Position numbers and translations under genes: made by a program
Notes under the pieces: generated by a model
Database searches by the model: none
Seen by the model: only the letters and a program-made list of their open reading frames with translations
Told to the model about the DNA's origin: nothing
Source of the DNA: Eucalyptus grandis
Taxonomy: Eukaryota > Streptophyta > Magnoliopsida > Myrtales > Myrtaceae
DNA: 64,000 bases
NCBI RefSeq assembly: GCF_016545825.1
Contig: NC_052619.1
Coordinates: 2,867,501-2,931,500, forward strand
Direction: 5' to 3'
In this document: in pieces, positions 38,630 through 51,229 of the stretch
Layout: each line of letters begins with the position of its first letter
How positions within the stretch are numbered: position 1 is the stretch's first letter

Positions 38630-41103
38630 GTCTGTAAAAGGAATGAAAATAGATAAGTGCATTCAAACTTCTAAAGATTGTCACAAATATGTTTCTAAAC
38701 TTATTTTATTATGTAATCAAATACTTCAATTAGTTCTATTAAATTTGAGTAATGAACAATGTCGGTGTGACTTGTTTTATTAATCTCTCTTTACTATGTT
38801 GCCATTATGTTAATAAAGAGTGCAATGATGGCCAAAGTAATGCTGCTTACTAGATTAAAATGTAAAGGCGCTTCGCCGAGGACGGCTACTATTAAAAAAG
38901 AAAAAGAAAAAGGAAAGGAAAGGAAAACATGCTCTATCAGAGGATGCATCTCCATCCCCTACTCCGCCGGCTGAGAACCTCCTTTTCATTTTATTTCACA
39001 ATATTGGACATCTTTTTCCCTCAGATACATGGCAGTTACATGCTGAACATAGAGGGACATTGAAAGTTTTGCCTGCTGTAATTAAAGATATTTCATGCAT
39101 AAAGAGTGGAAGAAAATTGTCTTGAACTAATCTATAAGTTCATGCAGGATGAGAAATTTAAAAGAATCTAAGAACTGTCGCTTGAATTGTACAATGGAAG
39201 GCGAAAATGCAGAAGGCACTGAGCTGCATATGAGAAACATTGAACGTGATTTTGAAAGATTTGCAGAATCACACTGAGCACCTAACAATAGAAAAGTCGA
39301 TGATGTAATTCAGAGAATCAGAGAAATTGAGGAGGATCAGTCAGAGAACTCGGAGAGCAAAGGATTTTGACTCATGGAGTGCAAGATTTCCCTTGTTTGA
39401 ACTTTCGGCAGTTCTCTGCTTTCCTAGCTACTATCAGAATCCGGTTCACAACTGCTATATCATGTTCAATTTGGGAGAAGATATTTCAAGGTGAACTGAG
39501 AAAGAAGGCCTTACTAGAAATCTGGAATATCTCAGTTCAAGGTGCCTACATCGGTGAGTTGTGGCCTGGCCACTTGCATAATCTCTCCGTGTGCTCATTA
39601 AAAAATGTGAGAAATGGTGGGAGTGAAATCTGTCCATGTTCTTCTTATTCCACATCGTGCCAATACATTGGAGTCCGCTGGATTTAAAAGGACTGTTATA
39701 GTATCTTTCCCAATTCCAGTTCTTTTCTTTGGCTTGTTGCAAGCATTTCACAGGAAACCAGCAGGATTTTCTTGACAAATTGACCTTCAGATGCAACTTC
39801 AGCTCTTTTCTTGGCTTGTTGCAAGCATTTCACAGTAAACCAGCAGGATTTTCTTGACAAATTGACCTTCAGATGCGACTTCAGCTCTTTTCTTGGCTTG
39901 TTGCAAGCATTTAACTGGAAACCAGCAGGATTTCTTTGACACACTAACCTTCGGATGTTTATCGTTTGCCTGTGAGACCATTGTGGTGACCGCTTCTGGG
40001 AACTTGACAAGCTGCAGTCGTTCATGCTTTCATCCTTTCATCTCTATATTAGGTTGGGATTCCCCTAAGGCAGAATGCATGGATATTTCGCCTATCAAGA
40101 AGAATTCATGTGTATTTGTAGAGCAAATTCTTTCATTTTTCAGTCGGCTGGGCACTCTTCTTGGTTAGATAGTTCTATATATGGCAATTTTGAATACCGT
40201 CTTTTTGTCCCGCCCGATTACAATGCAACTATAGAATTTATTTTGACCATATACAGATAAAGACTTTGGTTTTCCCCTTAGGTAGGGAAATTGTCACTGT
40301 CTCAGGTCGCATTGATGGTGTCATATCTAGGTATTGTATAATGGTAATGTTCATAGTAAGAGTAAATCCAAGTCAAAATACAAGAGTGAAAGGACAAGAA
40401 GTTGAAGGGGTCAAAGAGAGTAAGCAGACGATTTTGGAATGATGCAGTCAATTGTTTCTGTCGAATATTTCAGAAGTCGTTGCACATAAGCGAGCTTATG
40501 TAAAACATGAACCACATTTTCCCTTCGTTCGTCCAATCTTTTCTGTCCTTTTTTGGTGGAAGTAGTGATGCAAATTTGCTGGTCTCCTTCCATCAGATTT
40601 CTTTTCCCAAAGGAAATAAAAGAAGGAAGTTTCCATCTTGACAATCAATGACAATGGGGCTATCAAAATGCTACCAAACAAGAGAACCACAAACTACAAA
40701 CGCACGAGAATCTTGATCCTTTTCTTCCATGTGCTCAACTTCGCCGCGCCCCCACCATTCGCCACTCGATTAGATCTCCGTTCACTCGGATCCGTTCGTA
40801 TCAACCACATGAGAGATCTACCGTGCATTGCACCTCGAATTACTCGATCCATGTGGTTAGTGGCGGCAATGGAGACTCCGGAACGCCTTCCTCTCGCACG
40901 TGCTCGAGCTCTTCGGCGCGCGAACCATGAAAACAAATGACACAAAGGAACCCCAAATCCTTCCAATCTCTCCCTCCTTTTCTTTCCCCTCCCCTCACGC
41001 ATCCACCCACCATGGAGAAAAATACTATGTACAACTTCATGAAAATTTGAAAGAAGAGAAGAGAGAAGGATAAAAAGAAGGAAAAAGAAAAACATAATGT
41101 GGG
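38630..41103. other. Intergenic region
   Basis: No gene is supported. It holds the 82-bp tandem repeat at 39717-39960 and several short open frames without family resemblance. The 40700-41103 part is GC-richer and would include the 3' UTR of the minus-strand calmodulin-like gene. Confidence 0.4.
39717..39960. repeat. Tandem repeat, 82-bp period, about three copies
   Basis: The phrase ggcttgttgcaagcattt starts at 39731, 39813 and 39895, exactly 82 bases apart, followed each time by 'cagcagga' and 'ttcttgac'. Since 82 is not a multiple of three, the repeat does not conserve one reading frame. Confidence 0.85.
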
Positions 41104-41748
41104 TCAACTCAAAGCGCTGAAGCCGCCACCTTTCATCATCTGCTTGAACTCCTTGAAGTCGACCATCCCATCACCATCCACATCCACCTTCATGATCATC
41201 CTCTTGCAATCCTCCAACGTCCTCCCTTGCTTCAGCCCCAGGGAGGCCAGCACCGACCTCAGCTCATCCACCGTGATGAACCCGTCCCCGTTCTGGTCGA
41301 ACACGTTGAAGGCCTCCCTCATGTCCTCCTCCTCGTCGCGCTCCTCCATGATGGACCGGTACAGCGCGCCGAACTCGTCGATGTCCACGCAGCCGTCGCC
41401 GTTCACGTCGATCTTCTCGATCATCTCCGCGAGCTCCTTGTCGGGGATGTAGATCCCGAGGTTCTCGAGCGAGTCGCTGAGCTCCTTCTTGGTGATCCGC
41501 CCGTCCCCATTGCGGTCGAACATCTGGAAGACGCGCTTGAGCTCCGCGGCGTCCATCGGGGCCTTGACCAGAGAGAGGGAGCGGAGCAACGACGACGGAG
41601 CCGGCGGCGGTGGCGGCGGCGTCGGGTCGAGGCGGAGAGGGGACCAAGAAGGAGGGAGGTAGACTCTCAGCTTCTTGGGGACCAAATAGTGGAACCAAGT
41701 GTGGAGGAGGTGGTAAAGGAGGAAAATCCTTGTGATTATGGCTGGCAT
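41104..41748 (-). CDS. Calmodulin-like protein with N-terminal membrane anchor (CML5-like)
   Basis: An intronless minus-strand gene of 214 residues. The N-terminus [20 protein letters not shown] is hydrophobic and is followed by [11 protein letters not shown]; Arabidopsis CML4/CML5 carry a very similar segment that places them on endomembranes. A Pro-rich linker leads to four EF-hands: [39 protein letters not shown] and [13 protein letters not shown]. Each loop has Asp or Asn at the calcium-binding positions and Glu at position 12, so all four should bind calcium. The start is the MPAI methionine at 41748, because upstream in-frame residues (to 41877) look like leader sequence. The C-terminus is KGGGFSALS. 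It is predicted to act as a calcium sensor at endomembranes. Confidence 0.92.
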   Translation of the reverse strand: MPAIITRIFLLYHLLHTWFHYLVPKKLRVYLPPSWSPLRLDPTPPPPPPAPSSLLRSLSLVKAPMDAAELKRVFQMFDRNGDGRITKKELSDSLENLGIYIPDKELAEMIEKIDVNGDGCVDIDEFGALYRSIMEERDEEEDMREAFNVFDQNGDGFITVDELRSVLASLGLKQGRTLEDCKRMIMKVDVDGDGMVDFKEFKQMMKGGGFSALS

Positions 41749-41906
41749 TGCTATGCTTTGGCTCCTTTGTTGGTGGGTTGGTTGGCGTTTGATGAATTGT
41801 GTGGTGAGCGTTTGGGGAGCGATGAGAAATTCTCGGGGAGACACAAGGCAGAACTTCTGTGAGAGGGAGTTCTTCAAATAGAAAGTTGGGGGAGGAGGTG
41901 GGAGTG

Positions 41907-41912
41907 TTTATA
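41907..41912 (-). promoter_or_regulatory. TATA box of the calmodulin-like gene
   Basis: Minus-strand 'ctataaacac' lies about 160 bases upstream of the ATG at 41748, which would put transcription start near 41880. It is a good match to plant TATA boxes, inferred from sequence and position only. Confidence 0.5.
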
Positions 41913-44042
41913 GCAAAGGGACCATATCATATATATATGATGATCATGTCATTAATGTATGGTGAGTTAGGTCAAGGGGGATTCACGCGTTTTTGGGTAT
42001 CATTTTTTTTTTATTATTGTTATAATAATGATTATTATTATTATTATTATTATTTGTTGCTGACATTGTTTAATTGTTATTTTTTTTATGGGGTATCGAA
42101 TTTCAAAGACGCGTTGTTATAATTGCTGTTGTTGGGTGATGGTGAGACCTTGTTGGCGGCCACCTTGTGAGTTATTATATTCTCCATTGTCAAATTTAAA
42201 AAAAAAAAAAAAGTTAATTTGCGATGAAGAGTGCCTGTTTGTTGCTTTTGTTGTACCCTTTTCTTTCTGTGTGGTGGGACGTGAGAATGGGACCGCTGAT
42301 AACGGATCTGAAATCTAAGGCTCTTTTTCTTTTCCTTTTTCAAGTTACGGTAACGGGTACGCAAGGCAATTTGAGTACTCGAGTAGCTCTCATTGAGCGT
42401 GGTAGTTCCTCTCTTGGCAAGCGCAAAGTAATTGTTAAGAGTATGCCAGCTCGAGTGCTTAAAAGGAGGTCGCGTTATTATTTAGAAATGTGGCGATTCA
42501 TGCTCGGATTTAGAGCCAAAGGCGAGGAACATGCTTGTGATTTGAATAACATAAGAGAGTCGAACTGAATTTGTAGGCTTTTTTATTTCAATACAAGGGA
42601 ATAGAGAGTAGGAAAATGTGATAAATAACTAGTGAAAATATGCAGCTCGGCCAAACTGAAGGGCAAGATGTGCTTGTCTAAGTACATAAGCTCTTTCATG
42701 AGCTCAGTTAACTCACCTTGCTTTACTCAAGCCCATATAGGTTGCCCTCATATGGAAAAAAAAAATGATTTTCTTTATCATTACAAGAATTTTTATGGCA
42801 AATAATAAAGTTAATACTTGGATCGGTTAATAATTCGGATCTAAACAAATCTTCTGATTTTGGAGAAATACAAAATCAAAACATGTCTTAGTTCTTACCT
42901 AATGATCAATTGCATGCTTTTATGTTTATTGTCCACGCACTGTAAAAACCCTACGTTGAAAAGAGCAAGTTAGTCATTTTTCAAACTCATTTCAATATTT
43001 TACCTAAGGTTTGGATGGTTTAAGCTGCCGTTAATATTTATAATTATGGATGGCGGGGGATGTATGATTTAAAATAGGCAATTTTGAGAGAAAATATGAT
43101 ATTTTCATGAATGACATATAATTTCAAAAATTAAAACTCAGATATACATTCAAATGTAGAAATATGTAAACGGTCGTGGGATTAAAGAGAGAGCCGTTGT
43201 CTAATTTCTATTACGCCCTTTTTGAAGGTTTCTTCTTTTGGCTAGAGCCGTTGAGGAACATGACGCAGACGCGCTATAGTAGTTGGAGCAGGCCGGACGA
43301 TAGGGACCGTCGGATTGGATCTTCCCCCAACGGCTATTGCCGCGTGACTGGTGGGTTGGCGACGCGTGGCGTGTGTTAGGGAAGACCATCGATCGTTCTT
43401 TTTTTCATTTTTTCCTTTTGGTCCGTACCGTCGATCGTTCTTTCTTGCCGGCACTTTTCTGGTTGGCCTGCCCCTCGCTATGATGGTGACTCGTTGAGCG
43501 GTGACGGTGAAGCCATTCAGGGTTGAGGTGTGCTCAGATCTTGGTGGAACGAGTTGAGACGTAGCTCTCTCCTACACCTACACGGATTGAGATTTCTCGT
43601 GGAAAATTGCCATAAAATGAGGCTTGAACTTATTGTACCGTAATCAACTCAATCATGAAATTTCTAATTCAATCAATTTAGTTTTACATCTTTTAAAATT
43701 TAATGCAGTCCATTCATTCAATTTATGACTCGAATATTGCCGACACAGTAGTTTAATCGCCCCTGATGACTGATAGAGGAAAAATATGAATAGCTGAATA
43801 AAAAAACAAAAAAAAAATTAGAATAATTTTAAAAAATTACAAAGCTAGTTCACGTAAACCATCTTCAACATAAATTTATCAGCTATACTATTTAAAATTT
43901 ATTAAAAATTTAGAATTACATTGACTAAATTGAAAATTTTATGATTAAGTTGATCTCCTTATAATTGATTTAAGACTTTTTTAATAATTTTTTTGGGATT
44001 GCTCTTTAGGCTAGTAGAGGTCACACTCCTCTTCTTAGCTAA
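41913..44042. other. Intergenic region with (ATT)n microsatellite
   Basis: An (att)n run at about 42025-42053 and an A run at 42197-42213 are the only clear structures. The 43180-43560 part is GC-richer but has no recognisable coding block. Confidence 0.4.
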
Positions 44043-45400
44043 GGTGCTATTTGATAACGCTTTAGGAAACACTTGTTTCTCTTCTTTTCCTAGAAACAAT
44101 TTATTCTCAAGAATAGATTTAGAATAGAAATAAGAAATAATTGTTTGTTGTTCTTGGAAATAACTCAAGAAACAAGAAATAATTTTTTTTTTTTTTTTAC
44201 TTCTCTTTTCTTCCTTTTCTTTTCTTTCTTTCTTTCTCTTCCTCTCTTCTTCCCCTAGCCGGTTGCTGGCCCCAGTGACCAACCAGCCGAGGCTCAGTGA
44301 CCTCGTCGGAGCCTCGCCAACCCCCAGCGAGGCTCACCTGAGCCTCATGGTGGTTTGGAGAGGCTTAACCTTGCTAGATCTGGTCGCCTTGCCCAGTCAC
44401 AGCGAGGCTCCCCCAAGACCAATGACCTTGCGGGCCAGCCATGACCTAGTGACTAGGGGTGATCGGTTCGGTTTGGTCGGTTCCACCTTGGAAGGGAACC
44501 GGGCCGGGAGCACCGGTTCCCAAAATTGCCGAACCGTGGACCGGACCGTTTGGTCCCTAGGACCGGAACAGGACCGGACCATCGGTTCCATCATTCCGGC
44601 CCGGTCCAGTCCGGTCCAAAAAAATCAACTATACTTTTTGCACTAAAGAACTAAAGAGTGACCACGCTCTTGATCGATCAATTCAATTCGATTCTAAGGC
44701 AATTCAACAAAACTAATCACACGTGTTCCACGTGCAAAATATTCAAACTTCACTTGTGTGATTCACGGGATCTCTTGAAGTCTTAGTCCACGTCGAAACT
44801 ATCAAGGAGATTTTTTCTATAAATAAAAGAGTAATAAAAAGGATTTTAATGGTCTCTTGGCCACATAAGAGGTTGCTACCTCAAATTGCAATTTTGGTTT
44901 GCAATAAGTTATCATGTTTATATGTTTTATTAATTCTATGTATATAAATTATATATAAAAAAGTTTGGTTCGGTCCGGTCGGTCGGTTCGGTCCAGTTCC
45001 CACCTTGAAACGGGAACGGACCGATCGGCCACCGGTTCCAAGATTAGGAACCAGGGGACCGGACCGCCGACCGTGGGAACCGCCCAAAACCGACCGGTTC
45101 GGTCGGTCCCCGGTTCCCGGTTGGCGGTTCCCGTTGCACACACCCTACTAGTGACCGGCTAGAAGAAGGAGAAAAAAAAGAAAAAAAAAGTGTAATAAAA
45201 TTATTAATAAACTAAAATAAATCCTAAGTCACAAAAATATATGGGGTGGTACCAAATGCATTTCTCTTACGGGAGCAAAAATTTTGTTTTATTAGCAAAT
45301 GCTTTCAAATACTCAAAAACTATTCCCGAAAATAGAAATAGAAAAAAGTATTTCTCAAAAGAAATCGTTCTCAAGAATAAAAATGTTATCATATGCATTT
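44043..45400. mobile_element. PIF/Harbinger-like element, TAA target site, split by a nested hAT-like element
   Basis: The left end ggtgctatttgataacgctt and right end ...aaaatgttatcatatgcattt pair imperfectly, as do inner 'attctcaagaata' words (44112 and 45371). TAA flanks at 44040-44042 and 45401-45403. The core repeats GC-rich 'cagcgaggctc' words. A 694-bp hAT-like element at 44454-45147 with its 8-bp duplication is inserted in it, so about 656 bp are original. Confidence 0.65.
44454..45147. mobile_element. hAT-like non-autonomous element (694 bp), perfect 8-bp target duplication
   Basis: The termini taggggtg and caccccta-like 'caccctac' are short inverted repeats, flanked on both sides by ctagtgac (44446-44453 and 45148-45155). 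An 8-base duplication with such ends is typical of hAT elements. Subterminal parts are packed with 'ggttcggt' and 'ccggtcggt' words in inverted orientation at the two ends. The centre (44620-44900) is A/T-rich with no transposase. Confidence 0.85.
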
Positions 45401-45403
45401 TAA

Positions 45404-48218
45404 ATCATCGAAATTTGAGTCAAGTCACTCCCAATTACATACCTCTAAATTGCAGCATAAAAGTTTCAAGCCCTTGTGATCAAAACTCACATAAGATCAA
45501 CATCTAGGTTTGCTCTACCGATGATTTATATGATATGACACAACAGTGACACAGTGATCACAAGCCTCACAAATCAAGTGGACCGCAGTTGTAGCATCTC
45601 CTCTAATTAGGAGCTCGTCCAATCTTGTAGCTTCAAGTCAAAATGTTGTGCGTTTGAATGTACAAATCTCTAGGCAAGCAACAACACGAGTCATACCTTG
45701 GTTTTCTAAGCCGCGTCCATGAGTCTTGGGATAGAAGCAAAACACCGATGACCAGGTAGAGCATTAGGTAGAGCATTAGGTATTTCATCCCAGAAGCCAT
45801 CGCGGGCTTTAACATCTGAAGCCACAGTGTTATCTAAGTAAGAACACGTCTACTCGTGCTTGCACATGGGACTCGGTCCAATCAAAAGGGCTCAAATGAA
45901 AATTTGAGCAATTTCTAAATGTACACAGATCCCCATTTCAACAATGCATTTGCCGACACTTCTTTTTACACTACCAAGTACCAATGGATAGAATGACTAA
46001 ATTATGCGATGCTTTCGGATCATACTATATACAAACTCAAGCTCACTGTTACTTCATCTCCCGCCATTTAACAAATATGCCGACCCAAGAACAGTAAACG
46101 AAACCCTAGAAATTCTTCAGTCCTCATTGAGATCCAAAACCCTTTTCATCATGTTGTCCCTTTGCTGATGCCGTCAAGCCAGGAATTAACAAAAGGGATT
46201 AGCTGAATCTGTTGACTTGGCCCGGCTGGACAGGAACCAAAAACTGACTCTGCGAGTGCTCGACTGGGTCTGGTTTTGTCTGGACACAGCTTGGTCAATG
46301 CTTTAATGCAGGTGTCCAGCATCTTGGAGCGCTGCTTAGCGCGTATCATCATGTGCAAGCACGGATCCAGACAAGACACACTCGGTCCTTTTTATAAATT
46401 TAACGTGGGGGAGATGTCGATGATTTGTGGCGCAATACCGTTTATTATATAAGGCGAATGAAGGGATCGGTGAACAGTGGTAGGGTTGACCGGAAAGAGT
46501 GATGTTCCACTCGCGAGAGACAAGGCCAGGGGGTTGAGTCCAGCCAGTGCTCATTGGGTTCTGCGACACACCTGTCTCCATCTCTGCATGAGCTGTGTTT
46601 CTCTCTCTGGGGTGTTAAACGCCTCCTCCAATTGCGCCCCCAACTAAAGCTCCAAAGAGAAACCCTAGGAGTTAGGACCACGTTTCATCGTTCTAATTTA
46701 TAATCATGATAAAATTTGATAAGATATGATATGATATGAAATCAATATGATTTTACTATATCATATCCATTATTTATTAATTGTATTAATAAAATTAGAT
46801 ATATCACATCATATTACATGTATTTTTTGATATAAATGTCTATATGAATCACAAATTTTACAAACGAAGATAGTAAAAATCTCTAACAACACTCTTCTTT
46901 ACTTTATTTTTATTTTATTTTCCTCTCTTTTTTGATTAATTTATTTTTATTTCTTTTTTTTTCCATTCCATCGTTCTCTAATAAAATCTTATTAATTTGA
47001 AAATTGTACTAATATATCTAAAATAGTAAAACACCTAAGATATGTAATAAATATATATATTTATATATTGAACTTATATTATAAGATAGAATTAAATTCG
47101 AATATATAAATGAAGATAAGATTAAATTAAAAATAAATTTTTATTTTTTGTTATTTTGAATTACTTTTATTAGAATTCAAATCTTTTTTTATAATTTTAC
47201 TTTATTTATTTAAGAAATTTGTTATTTAAAAAAATTATATTATGAATATTAGAAACCACATCTATCTTTATTCTACCTCTCCTACGTGATAATTTTATCC
47301 GATTTATATACCATTTATATCCGACTTTATTTTATCTTAAGTAACCTATCTGAATTTTATTTTGACCGTAGCCTAGAGAGTTTTTCAACGTTTAGGAGGA
47401 TAATCAGCTTTCCAAGTTCTGAATGGATCTTGTATTGGGACGAGGGTTTAGCTCTGAGATCTGTGGGATACTCTACTCTCTACTCCATCTATTTTATAAG
47501 AAGTGCGACATATGCCAAGTTAGGTTGTTTGTGTTATGGCAAATCACCCCGTTAAATTTTGATTTTTACAATTTGCCTCTAGGATTCTCTAAATTGGTCA
47601 CGATGTGCTCCTAACATTGGCTCCAACCTAATTCTTGGAGCTCCAATCACATGACGACATGTAACAAAATGTGCAAGAATAAATCGGTCATATAAGTATA
47701 TACATATAAGGATAGAAAGACGACTTGGAAATATGTTACACTTAAAATGATAGAAAGACGACTCAGAAATATGTTACACTTAAAAAGCTTGTGCACCAAA
47801 GCCTTCATGAAAGTTTGACTGGAATCAATGGTTGAGACACATTGAAAACATATTTTTGAGATCTCTCTCTCTTCTTAGAACTGCTGAACCTTCCTTAGCC
47901 AAACTAGCGAGACCTTGGCCCGAAACTCATACGAAGGAAGGACTAGCCCTTTTCCAGATGAAGATGTTGGAAGCAGAGTGGGAGCTAGTCAATTAGCAAT
48001 AAGAGAGCTCTTGAGGAGCAATCTCCGAGCTAGACTTAGATATTTCCATTCCAAGTATGAGAGTAGGGTAGGACACAGATCGAAAAGGTAGATCATAAAT
48101 GGCGTATTCAAGGGCCGGATTTATTGATTGAGTGGATCTCGAGAATGAAAGTAACGCAACTCTCTCTCTCTCTCTCTTTCTCTCTCACACACACACTACA
48201 ATGCTCTTCTTATGCCAA
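45404..48218. other. Intergenic region, very A/T-rich at 46690-47300
   Basis: I see no supported gene. A minus-strand frame at 45815-45633 starts with a hydrophobic stretch (MKYLMLYLMLYLVIGVLLL) created partly by a 12-bp duplication and could be a signal peptide; a possible donor (cca ag|gtatga) follows, but no downstream exon is recognised. A CT/CA microsatellite is at about 48160-48198. Confidence 0.35.
47711..47786. repeat. Two-copy tandem repeat, 38-bp period
   Basis: 'gatagaaagacgact' starts at 47711 and 47749, each followed by 'gaaatatgttacacttaaaa'. Simple local duplication. Confidence 0.75.
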
Positions 48219-48221
48219 TAA

Positions 48222-48924
48222 GGCTGCGTTTGGTTCAGCATTTGTAATGGACTTTGAGTCCAATGCAAATGCTGAAAGCCCAAAGCTATTTGGGGAAAAT
48301 GCAATTGTGTTTGGTAAAAAAAATTTTCAAATGGACTTTGAGTTGAACGTGCGTTTGGTAAAAAAAACTTTCATAAGGGGCTTTGATGGGTATTGTATAT
48401 ATAATTTTTCTTTTTTCTTTTTTTTTTTCTTTTTTTTTGAAAACTCGGCTTAAACCCTTCGCCGGAGGTGGAGGTCTGCCCGGCGAGCCGGATCAGCGCC
48501 GGCGGGCCGTCGGGCGAGTCGCCGAGGTCGGGCGACCTCTAGCAGGAGTCGCGCGACCCTCGGCGAGGTCGCGCGACCCTCGGCGAGGGAATCACGCGAC
48601 CCGGTAGAGGCCGTCGAAGGTCGGGCGACCTCGGGCGACCTCGTAGACGACCGCCGCGGCGCAGAATCTGGCTCGCCGGTGGCCGTCGCCCGGCCGTCGG
48701 CGAAGGGCTACTCCTTTTTCATTTAAAAAAATAAATAAATGCGGGGGCAACGGTGGGTTTTCAAGAAAGTTTTGAGGGTAGAATAGGAAACTTCAATATT
48801 TTCATTAAAGCCTTCAACATTCCAAGGCTAAATTTTCACTTGAAAGCGCAGGAATCTTCTGCAACCCTTATTTGGGGTGAAATTTGGGCTTGGATGGGCT
48901 TTAAATGCCCATCCAAACGCACCC
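48222..48924. mobile_element. PIF/Harbinger-like non-autonomous element (703 bp), TAA target site
   Basis: The ends ggctgcgtttggttcagcat and ...ggatgggctt...catccaaacgcaccc are inverted repeats, flanked by TAA at 48219-48221 and 48925-48927. The core is GC-rich with a direct repeat 'gtcgcgcgaccctcggcgag' (twice, about 48549-48588). No transposase is present. Confidence 0.75.
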
Positions 48925-48927
48925 TAA

Positions 48928-49997
48928 GTGCATCCAACCCTCTTAAAGTATCTTGTTAATTCAATCAGACAACATGACAATTTTCCACATCCCACTTTAT
49001 TACCAAAGGTGACACATATAAAGTTATCTCTTATGAATTCAAATTGAAGACCATTCTTCTCAATGTGCAATCTCAATTAAGCCTTAAAATAACTCAAATG
49101 ACTCATTGGAAGTCGATAATCTAACTTCTTGGATCGGGTAATGATTTCTGTATGAAAACCGGAAGGATTACATTTTCCTTCATCTATAATTAGAGAATGC
49201 CCCTAATTGATAGCAAATTATAAATTACGGACACCATCCATGTACAAACTTAATTAGATGACACTGCTGGTGATGGTCATGTTTGTTCCACCAATAAGAG
49301 TGGTTGAAGGAAAGCTACGGATGAAAACTTGGTCCAGGAAAGGAAAGAAATGGGTAATTATAATGAGGCGAGCTGTAATCTAACTCAAGCAGCTGGCAAG
49401 CATATTGCAACAGTACTAGTACTATGGCTATGTTACTTGATTGATGGTCTTGCATCTGGTTGCTGGGGCCGGATTGACTGGGCTATAATTGAGATCATTT
49501 AAGCCCATTGGCTCACAAGAGATTGACCTCCCAAGCCCAATGGGCCAAAAACATGACTCATCCTTGGTAGACGGCCTTTAGTAGCTGACATCGATAGAGG
49601 TTTTTCTTCTTTTTCCTATTCCAAAACGGAATCGCTCTTCAGCTTTTCATGTTGGAGCTAAGCATTGTCTGAAAGATTATTATTCTCGTCTACTGACCGT
49701 CTCGAGGTAAGTGCGTTCGTCGTCTTCAAGACTTTCATGTGAGATATGAAATATGGCTAAGATTATCGGCTGTTTGTTCCAAAAAACCTTGAAAATATTA
49801 TTACCAGAAATAAAAGAAAATTCGGTGGAAAGCATATAAATAGGATTACTTTATATGTGAGATATAAATATAATTTCAGCTTTTAATGCTTCCCAAATGC
49901 TGGAAAATATTTGATATGTGACTTTCATGGTTCATGAAATATTGAAAAAAACAAAATAAAAATAAAAATAAGTGAGCAAAGAGTAGGAAGTATCGAG
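48928..49997. other. Intergenic region
   Basis: Nothing recognisable. A potential splice-donor-like 'gaggtaagtgcg' at about 49703-49714 follows a pyrimidine-rich stretch, but no coding exon follows. Confidence 0.4.
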
Positions 49998-50069
49998 TGC
50001 CCCCACGCAGGATCGAACTACGGACCTTCAGTTTACAAGACTGACGCTCTACCACTGAGCTATAGGGGC
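49998..50069 (-). tRNA. tRNA-Thr (anticodon UGU)
   Basis: The minus strand folds into a full cloverleaf: acceptor gcccctA pairing with tgggggc, D arm tagctcagtggtagagc, anticodon loop cttgtaa (anticodon at 50035-50037) and T arm ggttcga-type 'agttcgatcct'. A/B boxes are intact and there is no intron. It decodes ACA and, by wobble, other Thr codons. CCA is not encoded, as expected for a nuclear gene. Confidence 0.92.
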
Positions 50070-50420
50070 ATCTCATGCTTGCTGAGAAAATATTTTATTA
50101 TATAAACATTATTTAGTGTTTGTACTTATTCCTCTTCATCTACCCACCCCTCTGGTTAAAAGAAAAATAATAAAAAAAAAACGCAAACCCAAATATTAGC
50201 TCTTAGGATTTCAAGCGAAATTACTTGTTTTGACTTGAAAAGATCATATGATACTCAATTATGTGTGATTAGTTTCGGGGTGGGATGGTTCTCCGCTTAA
50301 AACTTTAATGAACTGAGTTCCCTTCTCTATTCATGAATCGGTCTATTTTATGTTTTCGGTAAAGAAAATCAAATTTTTATAATAAAATATAAGAAATTGT
50401 AACTAATTCACCGTAAAATA

Positions 50421-50492
50421 TATGGTGGTCTAGTGGTTCCATTGTTGACTCTTCGTATTGAAAAGACCATGGTTCAATTCTAGATTGATGCA
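50421..50492 (+). repeat. tRNA-like relic or SINE head
   Basis: 'tggtctagtgg' (A-box-like, 50427-50437) and 'ggttcaattctag' (B-box-like, about 50471-50483) are spaced as in a tRNA, but the stems do not pair well. It may be a tRNA pseudogene or a degraded SINE; no target duplication is seen. Confidence 0.35.
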
Positions 50493-51036
50493 AAAGATGT
50501 TTCCTCTTTTCTTTTATTTTTTAAAATTCTTAAAAGGTTTCAAAGTCAACAAAGTAATCGGTCTGGTTGAACCGGATTCGGTGCTCACCTTTACTTTGTT
50601 ATGGTCATTGACGAAAAGAACAAAGGCATCTGACTTGTTCTAAACTAAAAATCCTTGTTTATTTGGCTCACAGGAGTTAAAGATCATGCTTAACTATTCT
50701 ATTGGAGTGCTAGCAAAATAATCTTTACCACGTGAAAGCAAAATAATTTGTCGCTTTGTTACATATGTTGTTTTTATTCGAAGCATTGACAATCCAATCC
50801 CTAGAAAAAAACAATAATGTGGACATAAATCTAAATCTTCAATTTTCTTGGCCAATAGGAAGACACGAGTGTGTGTGTCCGTATAGACAAAAGGACAGGG
50901 GACACGACGTGAGGGGTAAACGGTGAGCCAATCGTACCGCAAAACATAAAAAGGAAGTGGCGGCTTTTGTACCACAAATTTTCTCGAGCAAATTGCTTAT
51001 CTTTTTTCTGTTTTTGGTCGGTAAATTACTTAACTT

Positions 51037-51229
51037 TTTTTTTGTACCAAAGGAACCTCCGTGCGCCGGCGGAATAAACCCTGGAAAAGCATAAGAGTCA
51101 TCACCACCATTTTTACCTCGGGCAAGTCATGGATTCATTTCCAACAAGATAGACGACGTAAGGATTCGAACTCTAGATCTCTCCTGAAAAGGACTGAAGC
51201 TCAACCACTACGCCGTCACCACGGGTGAT
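51037..51229 (-). mobile_element. tRNA-derived SINE with 16-bp target duplication
   Basis: On the minus strand it starts catcacccgtggtgacggcg with an A-box region (gcgtagtggttgagc) and a B box (agttcgaatcc), and ends in an A run (T run at 51035-51043 on plus). The flanks gtaaattacttaactt (51021-51036) and gtaaattgcttaactt (51230-51245) differ at one base. The element is recent enough for a clean duplication. Confidence 0.85.

Noticed and set aside
39717..39960. Tandem repeat considered as a CRISPR-like array
   Set aside because: The unit is a contiguous 82-bp tandem repeat with no spacers, in a plant genome.
41227..41862. Plus-strand frame of 211 codons over the calmodulin-like gene
   Set aside because: Mirror of a GC-rich EF-hand gene; its residues are just complements of the Asp/Glu codons.
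46149..46379. Minus-strand 76-codon frame (ALTKLCPDKTRPSRALAES...)
   Set aside because: No recognised family and no supporting splice or promoter signals; could not be told from chance.
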